The notes: generated by a model from the sequence alone, not told the origin. Positions 1 through 8,212 are shown, numbered from the stretch's first letter. The stretch is DNA of 64,000 nucleotides from CAYZXL01 sp964482435 (GCA_964482435.1 CAYZXL010000004.1:1-64000); one strand, 5' to 3'. Translations and numbers: made by a program.

Positions 1-58
1 GCGAAAAAAGCTCCCCCAAAACCGCCTCAACCCCTGAACCACGTCCAGTCCACGCGCA

Positions 59-94
59 TCACGTTCCCCCTTCGCTTGGGGTGAACTTCCGATC
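59..94 (-). pseudogene. Displaced 3' end of the nitrilase gene beyond the IS
   Basis: Reading on the minus strand from base 94 in the frame the nitrilase would have after clean excision of the IS and one TA copy gives eleven codons (DRKFTPSEGGT) followed by TGA at 59-61. This matches a short, hydrophilic natural C-terminus and supports the proposed insertion point. Confidence 0.6.
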
Positions 95-107
95 TATAGT
101 GAACGTC

Positions 108-635
108 TTAGGTGACATGACATAATGAGCGTATCTTTTGGGGCTTCCAGCGTCGGGAGCGCTTGAAAACGGCCACGACCAGTTCCTCCAATGTTTCGTA
201 GTATGTGTTGGTTGTTTCCTCGTAGCGCATGGTTCTCCACAGGGCTTCCTGGAGGTTGAGCTCGGGGTGATACCCGGGAATGTACTGGATGGTCAAGCGC
301 GCGTGGTGTGAAAGGAAATCCCAAACTCTCGGTCCCTTATGCCAAAGCGCATGATCCACCCACAGGTCAATACGGGTTTTGTAGCGGCGGAGGATTTCCC
401 TGAGCATGGCGAGGAATCCGTCAGTATTTCCCTTTTCTTGCCGGATCATCCCGTGTGTGCCCCTGAGGGGGTCAACCCAGCCAAAGATATTGAGACGTTG
501 GCGATGCTGGCTTCTGGTCAATACGTAAGGCTGCTTGCCCTTCTTCGCCCAGACTCTACTCAGTTTGGGATGGAGGCAAAAGCCCGTTTCATCCGAGAAC
601 AGCAACATCCGTGTTCCTTTACTCCACTTCAGCAT
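108..635 (-). CDS. IS630-family transposase, catalytic DDE part (orfB)
   Basis: This 175-residue frame has the DDE endonuclease triad of IS630 transposases: Asp in FSDETGF near the N-terminus, Asp in WVDHALWHKG in the middle, and Glu in YHPELNLQEALWR. There is no DNA-binding domain here; that part is in the overlapping upstream frame (619-1161). The frame is open upstream to about 656, so the ATG at 635 need not be the true start. A run of eight A residues on the coding strand (642-649) lies in the overlap and could allow a +1 (or -2) shift making one full-length protein of about 350 residues. The stop codon lies in the left inverted repeat. Confidence 0.85.
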   Translation of the reverse strand: MLKWSKGTRMLLFSDETGFCLHPKLSRVWAKKGKQPYVLTRSQHRQRLNIFGWVDPLRGTHGMIRQEKGNTDGFLAMLREILRRYKTRIDLWVDHALWHKGPRVWDFLSHHARLTIQYIPGYHPELNLQEALWRTMRYEETTNTYYETLEELVVAVFKRSRRWKPQKIRSLCHVT

Positions 636-1161
636 CAGGAGTTTTTTTTATCGTTTCGCGGAACTCCGCCACTCCCTTCGACGTCACTTGCACGTACCGA
701 TGGATGGGTCTTCGCATGGAAAACCCCAACCGTCGAATCCACCGCTGCGCCTGGCGTACCCTCAACCGCACCCCATGCACACGCCGGAGATATTCCACCA
801 CCACAATGCCGTCCCAGCGGTTGCGTTGCAGCCCGAACTCTCTCGGGTCTCTCTCCAGAGCCTTTTGCAAAGCCCCTCGAACACCCGCTGACAGCCGACA
901 GGGACGACCCGACCGTTTGCGGTCTTCTAACGCCGAAACTCCCTCCTCGTTCACCCTGCGAATCCATTTCACCACGCTCCATCGCGCCACAGAGAACAAT
1001 CGGGCAATTTGGGTCGATTTCCACCCCTCCAGCACCAACAACATCGCTGCGATACGAAGCCCGATCCAAGCTCCCGGAATCTCCTCCGCCATCCGCAGAA
1101 GGGCCTCCCGCGTCACCGCCATGTTGCATACACTCAATGCTTTCATGCCACTCCTCCCCAA
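619..1161 (-). CDS. IS630-family transposase, N-terminal helix-turn-helix part (orfA)
   Basis: This 180-residue frame holds the paired helix-turn-helix/winged-helix DNA-binding region of IS630 transposases: a first HTH around GWKSTQIARLFSVARWSVVKW, a basic linker (RKRSGRPCRL), and a second winged-helix segment ending RWIRRLGFSMRRP. That is where the catalytic domain starts in intact members. The end of this frame overlaps orfB by 17 nt, and the codons ATA AAA AAA ACT in the overlap give a poly-A slippage site. It may be made alone as a DNA-binding regulator or fused to orfB by slippage. A simple frameshift mutation is the alternative. Confidence 0.8.
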   Translation of the reverse strand: MGRSGMKALSVCNMAVTREALLRMAEEIPGAWIGLRIAAMLLVLEGWKSTQIARLFSVARWSVVKWIRRVNEEGVSALEDRKRSGRPCRLSAGVRGALQKALERDPREFGLQRNRWDGIVVVEYLRRVHGVRLRVRQAQRWIRRLGFSMRRPIHRYVQVTSKGVAEFRETIKKTPDAEVE

Positions 1162-1222
1162 AAAGGTTACAATCCTTTACCAGGAGGAATTATCCATCAG
1201 ATACGATCGAATGTCAATATAT

Positions 1223-2290
1223 TTATGACGTTAACTGTAATATCGGCGGTTTGGTGCGTTTCGACGGATCGGCGATGATGCCATAGGTGTCGGGTCGGCG
1301 GTCGGCAAGAACCCACCCCCGGAAATCGTCGTCCGCACCCGAGGTGAAATGCGGGGCGACCCTCTTTTTGTCGAGATTCACTTCAGCGATCGCAATCGCC
1401 TCCTCGAAGCCCGCGTTGGAAAGGTGGTTGCCGTAGGGGTCAATCACTCCGCTCCTTGCCATGTTCATTCCCGGCCGCCAGAACTCCCCGGGCGGAGGTG
1501 CCAGGCCCACGTGAACCAGATAGATAGCATTGTCAATCGCGCGACTGCGGATGACCGTGTACGACAACTCGTCTCCCCATCCGCTCCACATCGTCGGCCA
1601 GAAGATAACCTCCGCCCCCGCGAGCATGAGGCACCGCGCGGCTTCGGGGAAGCTCAAGTCGTGGCATATCATGATGCCGATTCTGCCAAATGGCAAATCG
1701 AAGACGGGAAACGAGTCTCCGGGGACAATGCCCGACTGGCGCTCGCCCCACGTCGGATGGACCTTACAGTATGCGCCAAGCACCATGCCGGATTTGTCTA
1801 ACACGATGGCAGCGTTTCGGAACGCTCCGTCGTGGTACGCGAGCATGGGGAGAATTATGGAGATTTTGTAGTGGTGGGCGAGGTCGCTCGCCCATTTGGC
1901 CGTTGGGCCGACTGTAGCCTGCTCCCAGACTTGCTGGTCGTCGAGCGGAGCCTTGACCCCGGAAGTCACGGCATGCTCACAGAAACAAGCGATGTCCGCT
2001 CCTTTTGTGGCGGCTTCCGCGAGGGACCGCTCGATGTTCCGACGGTGGAAATCTTTGATCTCGTCGGGCGTCTTCCCCTCGACGTGGTTGCGGAGCTGAA
2101 CCGCTGCGATTCGGACGATGCGAGACGCGAGGGGTTTCTCGGGCGGAAGTTCTTTGTGAGCAGGGTCCACGGCATTCTGGGACTTGCTGGAAGTGAGAAC
2201 CAGGAAACCCAGCCCCGCGCCTCCCCCTTGAAGAAACCTTCGACGCGAACACTGGAACTGACTGCCAAAATTGTTTTGCGGTTGTTTCAT
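1223..2290 (-). CDS. Tat-exported nitrilase-family amidohydrolase, 3' end altered by IS630 insertion
   Basis: This carbon-nitrogen hydrolase has the Glu-Lys-Cys triad: Glu105 (CFCEHA), Lys176 (AYCKVHP) and Cys209 (GIMICHD), counted from the ATG at 2290. That start is preferred over 2380 because AGGAGG lies just upstream and it places a twin-arginine signal (CSRRRFLQGG plus hydrophobic stretch) at the N-terminus, implying export in folded form. The family hydrolyses nitriles, amides or carbamoyl compounds; the substrate is unknown. The last four residues and the stop come from the right inverted repeat of the IS. Removing the element and one TA joins the frame to 59-94, giving the older tail LDRKFTPSEGGT. 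All catalytic residues remain, so activity is possible. Confidence 0.8.
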   Translation of the reverse strand: MKQPQNNFGSQFQCSRRRFLQGGGAGLGFLVLTSSKSQNAVDPAHKELPPEKPLASRIVRIAAVQLRNHVEGKTPDEIKDFHRRNIERSLAEAATKGADIACFCEHAVTSGVKAPLDDQQVWEQATVGPTAKWASDLAHHYKISIILPMLAYHDGAFRNAAIVLDKSGMVLGAYCKVHPTWGERQSGIVPGDSFPVFDLPFGRIGIMICHDLSFPEAARCLMLAGAEVIFWPTMWSGWGDELSYTVIRSRAIDNAIYLVHVGLAPPPGEFWRPGMNMARSGVIDPYGNHLSNAGFEEAIAIAEVNLDKKRVAPHFTSGADDDFRGWVLADRRPDTYGIIADPSKRTKPPILQLTS

Positions 2291-2448
2291 CAAACACCCT
2301 CCTGATTTCCATTTCTTCAGAGAGATTTTGACCCGCGTCTTTCCGCAGGAAAGTCCTGGGGTTTGCGGACCGGTCCACACAAGGTTTCCCGGAGCATCCG
2401 GCGCGTTTGGAGCACTGCCATAGCTCTCTTTAATCCGATGCTAAACCC

Positions 2449-5400
2449 TCAGTATTCGACGACGATGTCGAAGGGTTCCCCCTTCGACGGCAAGAACACC
2501 ATTTCCCTTGCGGCGTCGAAGGCGGGATGAGGACTTCCGTTCAGTTGCACTTCTCGCATGAGCTTCCGGTGCGGATGGCGAATGCGGAGGCCCAGCTCCT
2601 TCGGCGGGCGTCTGCTCGGCGGGCAGACCGTGGCGGAGATTTTTCCCTTCTGCGCTTGAGAAACGACCCGAAAGCTCACCTCGCCGAAGTGGGTTGGCAG
2701 CTTCTCGACGGTGATTTCCTCTCCGTCGGCAAACCACTCTCTTGGGGCCGCGGGGCATAGAGTAAGCCTGTCGCCATCTTCTACTGCCAGCAGGTAGCGC
2801 AGCCACACGACGAAAGCCGACTCGTCGGGCGTTTTGTAGAGCGGCCCGCCGCCCCGTCGCGCTTGCCACGGGGGAGGAAGCCACTCGCAGAACGCCCGCA
2901 CATCTTCATAAACGCTGGCAGCGAGGGTGTTGTAGAAGCACCGGACCGCCCGCTCCGGCTCGTCGCGGCGGACGTAAACGATCGGCGTGGGAACGAGGTT
3001 CGGCTGAAGGGTCATCGCGCCGTGGCTGAACCAGCATCTCTCCGTGTCAATTCCAGGTCCCCGCTCCGCAGAGACGAACACATTGTTCTCCACATCCTGG
3101 AGAATCCACCTTGCCTCGCAGCTCTCAGGACGATATATCCCGCAGTCAATGAGATGGATCGGGCCGTAGAGGCAATCGCGAATCCAGCCAAGGTCCCGTC
3201 CGCGAAGGAGGCAGCGTGCCGGCTGGAAGGGTATGAATGTGCCATTGCCCTGATTGACAACCGGCGCAAGGAGCATTGACCGCCGCGCAGCTCGCCGTAC
3301 ATCCGATAGATATTCATGCGCCTCCGTGCGGATTCGCTCCGCGTCCGTCGAGCCAATCTCAGCCAGAATGTCCGCTGCGTCCATCATTCCTCTGGATGCG
3401 TGAGCGTTCACTGCATACCAGTGGAGGAACTCCGGGTTGTCCTCGAGATGTCCGGGAGGAAGGAGACCGTGCTGCCAGACTCTTTGTCCGTTCTCGTCGG
3501 TGAGCTTCGTAGCTTGCCTTTCGCGGATGATGAAATCGCACCCCTTGACGATGTTCGGCGCGACTCGCTTGAGCCATTCCTTATCACCGGTGAGGCGGTA
3601 ATGCTCGCAAAGCATCCAGAGCACAAACCCGTGGTCGAGGTTATAATTGAACGTCTGGTAATCCACTCCCTCCTTGACGCGCAATCCGTGGAAGACCCCT
3701 TCCGAGGAGCGAAATCTCCCGTGAAGCGGGCGAGTCCCCTGAAGCCGGATGAACGGCTCGAGGCACTCCTCGGCGAGCTTTGAGTATCCGCGCAGGTCGA
3801 GGGAACGAATCTGGTGGCACGCCTCGTTCGCGCAGACGTTGTAGTGAAAAGTCGCTGCCGGCAGCATCGTCAGGCCCGTGTCAACATCCTTGTCGGCGGT
3901 TACGGCGACGTGCCAGAACTGCGCGCGGATGAAATCGTTGAGGAGGCGGTTGGGGACATGTATCCCCGCTCCCCTGGCAATTGTCCTTTGCCAGTAGCGC
4001 GCGGCGCGCTCGACTTCCCCGTCGAACTCCATGCCCCGCAGGCGAGGAATTTCCTCGTCGCTGAGCGAAGAAAGAAACGGAATCTTGAAAATGATTCGGC
4101 GCTTCGTCTTTGGCTGGACTGTTGTCTCAAAACCTGTGGCGCCGACGGCGGCGTCTGCGGCCAGCGGCGACCACGAAGCCGTCTGGCCGTCTTCGTGCGT
4201 GTCAACTATGCAGCGCAGCCGAGGCTCAGGATAAGCCTTTGCCTTCTCTGGTCCCGCGACTGCACAGACGGAACCGTTTCTCAGCTCGAGCGTCTCAGCC
4301 GGCGACGTGGCGAGCCAGACCCGAGCAGCCAGCGGCTCGTTAGAGACGTTCTCGGCAGTCAGGGAGAGGAGGAGGACAGACGTCTCATCCCCGCGAAGGT
4401 TGGTCAAGTCAGCGTCCTCCGTAACCAGAAGAGAAGCCACCGCAGATTCTCGGAAGACCAACCCGCCGGTCTCCCATTCCGTGTTCACTACCGGGAGATA
4501 CCCGTCGAGGAGAGACTGTCTTGTCGCCCCTTCTCTTTCGCGAAAGTCGGGAGGAGTCCCCGTTCCAATTCTGTAGATTATCTCATCTCCGAGCGATTGC
4601 ATTCGGTCATCCTCTCTCCCTGGCGACTTCAGCGCCCGCTTCATGCACAGAACATTTCCGTTGTAGAGGATGCCGAACTCTTGCCTGTTCCCCTCGCATC
4701 CAAGCGGGATATAGCGCCCGTAGGGCTTATGTGTAGTAATCCCCAGCGGCGGGATCTCCGCACGAGCGCGCTCATAGGTCTGCTCGGGCTCCGCAGCGAC
4801 ATTTTGCCAGATAGTTTTCTCGTTGCCGGAGGCACGAGCAAAGTTGGTCTGCTCGAACCTCTTGCCAGTCTTCTCGACGATCCACAGGTCGAAGTCGGCG
4901 ACGAAAATTCCTTCGCGCAAGGCGTCCGTTACGAGAAATGAGAGGCCCTCCGCCTCACCTTCTCCCCAGCGAATGGTCACAATTGTTCTGTCCGGAGAAT
5001 CCTCCGGCGAATCCGAATAGAGAACGCGCAGCGAATAGCTCGCCTTTTTCTCGCTGGATCGAGCAGTCTGAAGAGGCGACAACAGATGCCCGCAGAAAAC
5101 CTCCGCCGAACTCAACTTCAACGGGTTCTCTCCGGAGCCTGCGCCCGCTTCGATTCTCAACTGCGCCTCCTTCCAGTTGTGGGGCGAGAAAGCGCGGATG
5201 CCGGCAATGGGCGGAAAGCGTTTATCCGGGAAGACGAGTCTCACCTTGTACGTTCGACGGTGGGCAACGCGTACGTCCCCTGACTCCGGAATCTCTTCTT
5301 TAGTGAGCGGGAGGATTTGGTAAATCCAGCGGTTTCCTTCTCGACGGAAATCCGCTTTAGGGCGCTTCCAGGTTCCATTGAAGGGATCGTCGAGGCGAGT

Positions 5401-5787
5401 CCATCCGCCACGGTCCGGCGCGGGCCAGGAATCGTGCCAGTACTGAAGCGCGTTTTCTCCCGGCAACGACGCATCTTCATCTCGGGCGAACTCAACCTCG
5501 ACGCCAGCCACATCCTGCGGGAAATCCCACTCCACTCCGATATGCGGCTCCTTGCCTGAATAAGTCTCGTCGGGGACCCAGACAATCTTGGCAGGAGCGA
5601 CTTCCTCTTTTCTTGCCGGATTCCGCTCGATATCCTCAGCCCTCGTCCCCGTCCAGGTGCACACATGCCCGAACGGCGCCACGTCAACTCGCTCGCCGGG
5701 AGGGGATGTGGTTGTGGTCGCAAGGGAGGACTGGGCGAGGGACACGAAAAGGCAGATGGTTATTTGTGAAGCAGCGACGTGCGGCAT
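2449..5787 (-). CDS. Large secreted six-hairpin glycosidase-like protein
   Basis: A 1112-residue protein with a Sec signal peptide (MPHVAASQITICLFVSLAQSSLA). The ATG at 5787 is chosen because the 38 residues upstream are basic and not signal-like; no strong ribosome binding site is visible. The first ~300 residues look like beta-sandwich/carbohydrate-binding material. Roughly residues 600-1000 have the alternating helical pattern of an (alpha/alpha)6 barrel, for example NLDHGFVLWMLCEHYRLTG followed by a paired helix, as in GH15/GH63/GH78-type enzymes, and a beta-rich tail follows. It probably acts on polysaccharide or glycoside in the periplasm or outside the cell. The exact GH family cannot be named from sight. 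It stands alone, with a 158-bp gap to the nitrilase gene. Confidence 0.65.
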   Translation of the reverse strand: MPHVAASQITICLFVSLAQSSLATTTTSPPGERVDVAPFGHVCTWTGTRAEDIERNPARKEEVAPAKIVWVPDETYSGKEPHIGVEWDFPQDVAGVEVEFARDEDASLPGENALQYWHDSWPAPDRGGWTRLDDPFNGTWKRPKADFRREGNRWIYQILPLTKEEIPESGDVRVAHRRTYKVRLVFPDKRFPPIAGIRAFSPHNWKEAQLRIEAGAGSGENPLKLSSAEVFCGHLLSPLQTARSSEKKASYSLRVLYSDSPEDSPDRTIVTIRWGEGEAEGLSFLVTDALREGIFVADFDLWIVEKTGKRFEQTNFARASGNEKTIWQNVAAEPEQTYERARAEIPPLGITTHKPYGRYIPLGCEGNRQEFGILYNGNVLCMKRALKSPGREDDRMQSLGDEIIYRIGTGTPPDFREREGATRQSLLDGYLPVVNTEWETGGLVFRESAVASLLVTEDADLTNLRGDETSVLLLSLTAENVSNEPLAARVWLATSPAETLELRNGSVCAVAGPEKAKAYPEPRLRCIVDTHEDGQTASWSPLAADAAVGATGFETTVQPKTKRRIIFKIPFLSSLSDEEIPRLRGMEFDGEVERAARYWQRTIARGAGIHVPNRLLNDFIRAQFWHVAVTADKDVDTGLTMLPAATFHYNVCANEACHQIRSLDLRGYSKLAEECLEPFIRLQGTRPLHGRFRSSEGVFHGLRVKEGVDYQTFNYNLDHGFVLWMLCEHYRLTGDKEWLKRVAPNIVKGCDFIIRERQATKLTDENGQRVWQHGLLPPGHLEDNPEFLHWYAVNAHASRGMMDAADILAEIGSTDAERIRTEAHEYLSDVRRAARRSMLLAPVVNQGNGTFIPFQPARCLLRGRDLGWIRDCLYGPIHLIDCGIYRPESCEARWILQDVENNVFVSAERGPGIDTERCWFSHGAMTLQPNLVPTPIVYVRRDEPERAVRCFYNTLAASVYEDVRAFCEWLPPPWQARRGGGPLYKTPDESAFVVWLRYLLAVEDGDRLTLCPAAPREWFADGEEITVEKLPTHFGEVSFRVVSQAQKGKISATVCPPSRRPPKELGLRIRHPHRKLMREVQLNGSPHPAFDAAREMVFLPSKGEPFDIVVEY

Positions 5788-5788
5788 T

Positions 5789-5962
5789 TTACGCGGACGA
5801 TCGGCTGTGAGGCGGTCCGTGGCGGTGACGCGGCGTCGCCGGGACTGCCTTGTTAGTGGGTGTCTGCTTCTGCGATCGAAGCCTATTGGCAGCGAGGGCA
5901 AGGCAGAGACGCCGCAGCTCGCTTGTCTGCTTTAAGCGCGCCGTGATGGCTTGAGGGCTCAT
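5789..5962 (-). pseudogene. Remnant small ORF at end of a nucleotidyltransferase-type gene pair, copy 1
   Basis: The ATG at 5962 begins MSPQAITARLKQTSELRRLC and runs 57 residues. The first ~28 match the copy at 7925-8068, after which the two diverge, so the original gene is truncated or shuffled. Just upstream (stop at 5964-5966) is the C-terminal sequence GQDQDDIEHLKSILDED of a second gene, which resembles the tail of nucleotidyltransferase-like antitoxin/AbiEii-type proteins. Both parts lie inside the 146-bp direct repeat. They are probably leftovers of a duplicated two-gene module; function is unlikely. Confidence 0.4.
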
Positions 5963-6021
5963 GTCAGTCTTCATCGAGGATGCTCTTCAGGTGTTCAATG
6001 TCGTCCTGGTCCTGTCCGCTG
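5876..6021. repeat. 146-bp direct repeat, copy A
   Basis: Aligns without gaps to 7982-8127, with roughly a dozen base differences by eye, starting TCGAAGCCTAT and ending GTCCTGTCCGCTG. The differences fall mostly in the first half. The repeat holds the junction of two minus-strand reading frames. The two copies bracket a toxin-antitoxin pair and the IS256 element. Confidence 0.9.
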
Positions 6022-6053
6022 CACATATTGCTAACAGCCGCTATGACGATACC

Positions 6054-6350
6054 TCATGCTCGACGACGCCGGGTCTCAGGGTCTCTTCGTGCGTGCATCA
6101 CTGCGATGACAACAATTCTGGCTTCCTCCACGAGGTAAAATATCCCGTAGGGAAAACGGCGAATCAGCACCCGTCGCACGTTCTTCCAGAGTGTCGCATA
6201 TAGCTTAGGCGTTTGCTGGATAAATGACAGAGCCGTGTCAACCGAGAGAAGGAAATCCGAGCCGAGACCAGGAACTCTCGACTCGTACCAATCGTGCGCC
6301 TCAGATAAGTCGCGCCCCGCGTCAGGACGAATGATGAGCGGACGTTTCAT
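6054..6350 (-). CDS. ParE/RelE-family toxin of a type II toxin-antitoxin pair
   Basis: The 98-residue product has the ParE/RelE fold signature: N-terminal helix pair (AGRDLSEAHDWYESRVPGLG), the segment RRVLIRRFPYGIFYLVEEARI and the final strand VVIAVMHARRDPETR. The family includes gyrase poisons (ParE) and ribosome-dependent mRNA interferases (RelE); the sequence alone does not decide which. The start at 6350 is used because its ATGA overlaps the stop of the antitoxin gene, a standard translational coupling. The longer frame from 6386 would begin inside the antitoxin. Confidence 0.85.
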   Translation of the reverse strand: MKRPLIIRPDAGRDLSEAHDWYESRVPGLGSDFLLSVDTALSFIQQTPKLYATLWKNVRRVLIRRFPYGIFYLVEEARIVVIAVMHARRDPETRRRRA

Positions 6351-6568
6351 GCCCCTTTCCGGATTCGTCCTTTCACCAACTCCCACGGCGACCCAGCATC
6401 GGGATTTTTATGGTATTCGTCAAGGCGTCGGTCGAGTTCGTCTTTCTGCGCCTTGGTTAGCAGGACGGCCTCCGGCACGGCAGCGACGCTGTCCCACAGG
6501 TCCGCCACAAGCTGGATTCTTTCGAAGACGCTCAGCTCGAGTAGATCACTCAATCTTATCTTCTGCAT
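6347..6568 (-). CDS. Antitoxin of the ParE/RelE pair (addiction module component family)
   Basis: A 73-residue acidic protein, MQKIRLSDLLELSVFERIQL onward, with an ADLWDSVAA segment and a DELDRRLDEYHKNPDAGSPW region. These match the short addiction-module antitoxins usually paired with RelE/ParE toxins (TIGR02574 type). It should bind and neutralise the toxin encoded immediately downstream and probably represses its own promoter. It precedes the toxin and overlaps it by four bases. The upstream region (6569-6632) is short and AT-richer than the surroundings, where the promoter would be expected. Confidence 0.8.
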   Translation of the reverse strand: MQKIRLSDLLELSVFERIQLVADLWDSVAAVPEAVLLTKAQKDELDRRLDEYHKNPDAGSPWELVKGRIRKGA

Positions 6569-6632
6569 AACATCAATATCTTATCAAAAACCGCGAGTCT
6601 CTGCAATCCTCATCGCCAATGCTTGCCAATGG

Positions 6633-7913
6633 GGTAGTGTATTTAGAAGTGTGTAAATTCTGGGTAAGGGAAAGAGAAGGGTGTATTCTCCCCTCAAAAA
6701 CGAAACAAGGAGTCTAACGCTCAAGAAGGGAGGCTACACCCATGGTGAAGGAACTTGACTTTACCAAGCAGAGTGTATCGCAGTTTCTTGTTGGTTTAAA
6801 GGAGATGTTTGCGGAGGACGTGTTTGACGAGAGCCGCAACATGGTCAAGGAGGTTCTGGAGGAGGTGTTGGGGTTGGAGTTTCAGGGATACGTCCAGGCG
6901 GATGAGTATGAACGTACGGAAAAGAGGACGGATCAGCGTAACGGGTATAGGACTCGCAGCCTGATGACGACGTGGGGTGCTATTGAGGACATCAAGGTTC
7001 CTCGCAGCCGGAGCAATGGGTTTCAACCGACGGCGTTCGAGAGGTACAAGAGGGTTCACCGACGGGTTGACGAGGGTGTCCTGAAGATGTTCCTCATGGG
7101 GGTTTCGACCCGGAAGGTCGGGGACGTGCTGAACTCTCTATTCGACTACAGCCTGTCGGCAAGCTATGTGTCTAAAGTAGCCAGGCAGCTCGACGAGGAG
7201 GTGAGGAAATTCTCTGACCGCCCTCTCAAAGACGAGTACCAGTATCTGATCCTCGACGGAATCGTGGTCAAGGTCAGGGAAATCTCGGAGTCGGTCAAGA
7301 GGACCGTTTTGGTGGCTTACGGGATAAGGCGCAACGGGTCCAGAGAGCTTATAGACTTCAGGGTGGCGAAGAACGAGGGGAAGGGAACGTGGGCATCGTT
7401 TCTCAAAAACTTACAGGTGAGGGGGCTGAGCGGCGCGAGGCTTGACCTGATTGTCACCGACGGAGGGGCGGGGCTCTGGGCAGCGGTAGAGGAGGTTTAC
7501 CCGTTGGTCCGTCACTCCCGCCATCGGCGGGGTGAAGATCGCCATGAGGACCTTCAGGGAGTGGGAGAGAACCTGGCGGGACAAAGTCCCCCAGGCGGTC
7601 AGGTGTCTCGCCAGGGACATAGACAAGCTCCTGGTGTTCTTAGAGTGCCCCGTCGAGCATCACAAGATCATCCGCACCACCAACGTCATAGAAAGACTGT
7701 TCCGAGAGCTGAGAAGAAGGCTGAAGGTCATGGGGACCTTCTCAGACACCCCAAGCTGCAGACGCATAACCTACTCGCTGTTTGCTTATCATAACACCCG
7801 CTGGGTTAGAACATCCTATCGAATAAAAGAAATCGCCTTAGCCAATAGAGAGGCCGCTTAACCATGACCGGAGAATACACCAACCAATTTTACACACTTT
7901 TCTTGACATTACC
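6633..7913 (+). mobile_element. IS256-family insertion sequence with 8-bp target duplication
   Basis: Both sides carry the same octamer GCCAATGG (6625-6632 and 7914-7921), the target duplication length of IS256 elements. The ends are inverted repeats: reading inward, the left begins GGTAGTGTATTTAG and the right GGTAATGTCAAGAA, both followed by AAGTGTGTAAA. The 1281-bp element contains one mutator-type transposase gene that is frameshifted (6742-7861). Intact target duplications suggest a fairly recent insertion, but the element looks unable to move by itself. Confidence 0.9.
6742..7861 (+). pseudogene. IS256-family (mutator-type) transposase, frameshifted and probably internally deleted
   Basis: The first frame (6742-7794) has the N-terminal DNA-binding region, the first Asp (YLILDGIVVKV) and second Asp (LDLIVTDGGAG). 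After EEVYPLV at about 7510 it runs into nonsense. The remaining catalytic part continues in another frame (about 7502-7861) with REWERTWRDKVP, the essential Glu in TTNVIERLFRELRRR and the normal C-terminus. The conserved RCWVHKxRN block expected between the halves is absent, so some tens of bases are probably missing as well as the frame being lost. The product should be inactive. Confidence 0.85.
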
Positions 7914-7924
7914 GCCAATGGGGC

Positions 7925-8068
7925 TCAGGCGCGCGATGGATTCTCCTTGACCTGCCTGTCGGCGCGTCTCTGGCTGCGTGGTCGAAGCCTATCGGCGGCG
8001 AGGGCAACGCAAAGGCGCCGGAGTTCGCTCGTCTGCCTCAAGCGCGCCGTGATGGCTTGAGGACTCAT
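7925..8068 (-). pseudogene. Remnant small ORF, copy 2
   Basis: A 47-residue frame starting MSPQAITARLRQTSELRRLC, ending RRADRQVKENPSRA just inside the IS256 target duplication. It matches the N-terminus of copy 1 (5789-5962) and then diverges. The overlapping upstream frame ends three bases beyond its start. No function is assigned; it is most likely a fragment left after recombination and IS insertion. Confidence 0.4.
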
Positions 8069-8127
8069 GTCAGTCTTCATCGAGGACGCTCTTCAGGTGT
8101 TCAATGTCGTCCTGGTCCTGTCCGCTG
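7982..8127. repeat. 146-bp direct repeat, copy B
   Basis: Second copy of the repeat at 5876-6021, same length and no gaps. After position 8127 the two copies diverge completely. Here the upstream coding sequence of the nucleotidyltransferase-like gene continues to about 8212, so copy B is the more complete one. Confidence 0.9.
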
Positions 8128-8212
8128 TGTCGCATGGACTTCAGCGTGATAAGCCCCTGAGGCGATACTACCGACGGCGTCCCTTCTTGCCATTCCGGCG
8201 GCGCCTACCGGG
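8070..8212 (-). pseudogene. C-terminal fragment of a nucleotidyltransferase-like protein
   Basis: Translating from about 8212 down to the TGA at 8070-8072 gives a frame containing TPSVVSPQGLITLKSMRHSG followed by QDQDDIEHLKSVLDED. This resembles the C-terminal substrate-site region of the nucleotidyltransferase-like proteins of toxin-antitoxin/AbiEii type ('GLIALKxLRxRxQDxxDIExL'). The frame is closed upstream by a TAG, so the N-terminal catalytic domain is gone. The same tail, but without the upstream part, occurs in the first repeat copy at 5964-6021. Confidence 0.45.

Larger units (their letters stand above)
97..1237 (-). mobile_element. IS630-family insertion sequence (Tc1/mariner-like), complete ends
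   Basis: The element is bounded by TA dinucleotides at 95-96 and 1238-1239, the expected target duplication of this superfamily. Its ends form an imperfect terminal inverted repeat of about 25 bp: reading inward, the left end starts TAGTGAACGTCTTAGG and the right end CAGTTAACGTCATAAA, sharing the core AACGTC. The 1141-bp length is typical. It carries two overlapping transposase frames and has inserted into the 3' end of the nitrilase gene, whose last residues and stop codon now lie in the right inverted repeat. Confidence 0.85.

Noticed and set aside
339..1286. 315-codon plus-strand frame across the IS630 element
   Set aside because: Antisense to both transposase frames; Pro/Ser/Arg-rich translation without domain character.
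2381..2448. Regulatory site between the nitrilase and glycosidase genes
   Set aside because: The short gap shows no promoter, palindrome or terminator that can be told from background.
5961..6203. Plus-strand ORFs starting MSVFIEDALQVFNVVLVLSA at 5961 and 8067
   Set aside because: Their similarity comes only from the 146-bp direct repeat. The minus-strand frames in the repeat make better protein sense, and these plus-strand frames diverge at once outside it.
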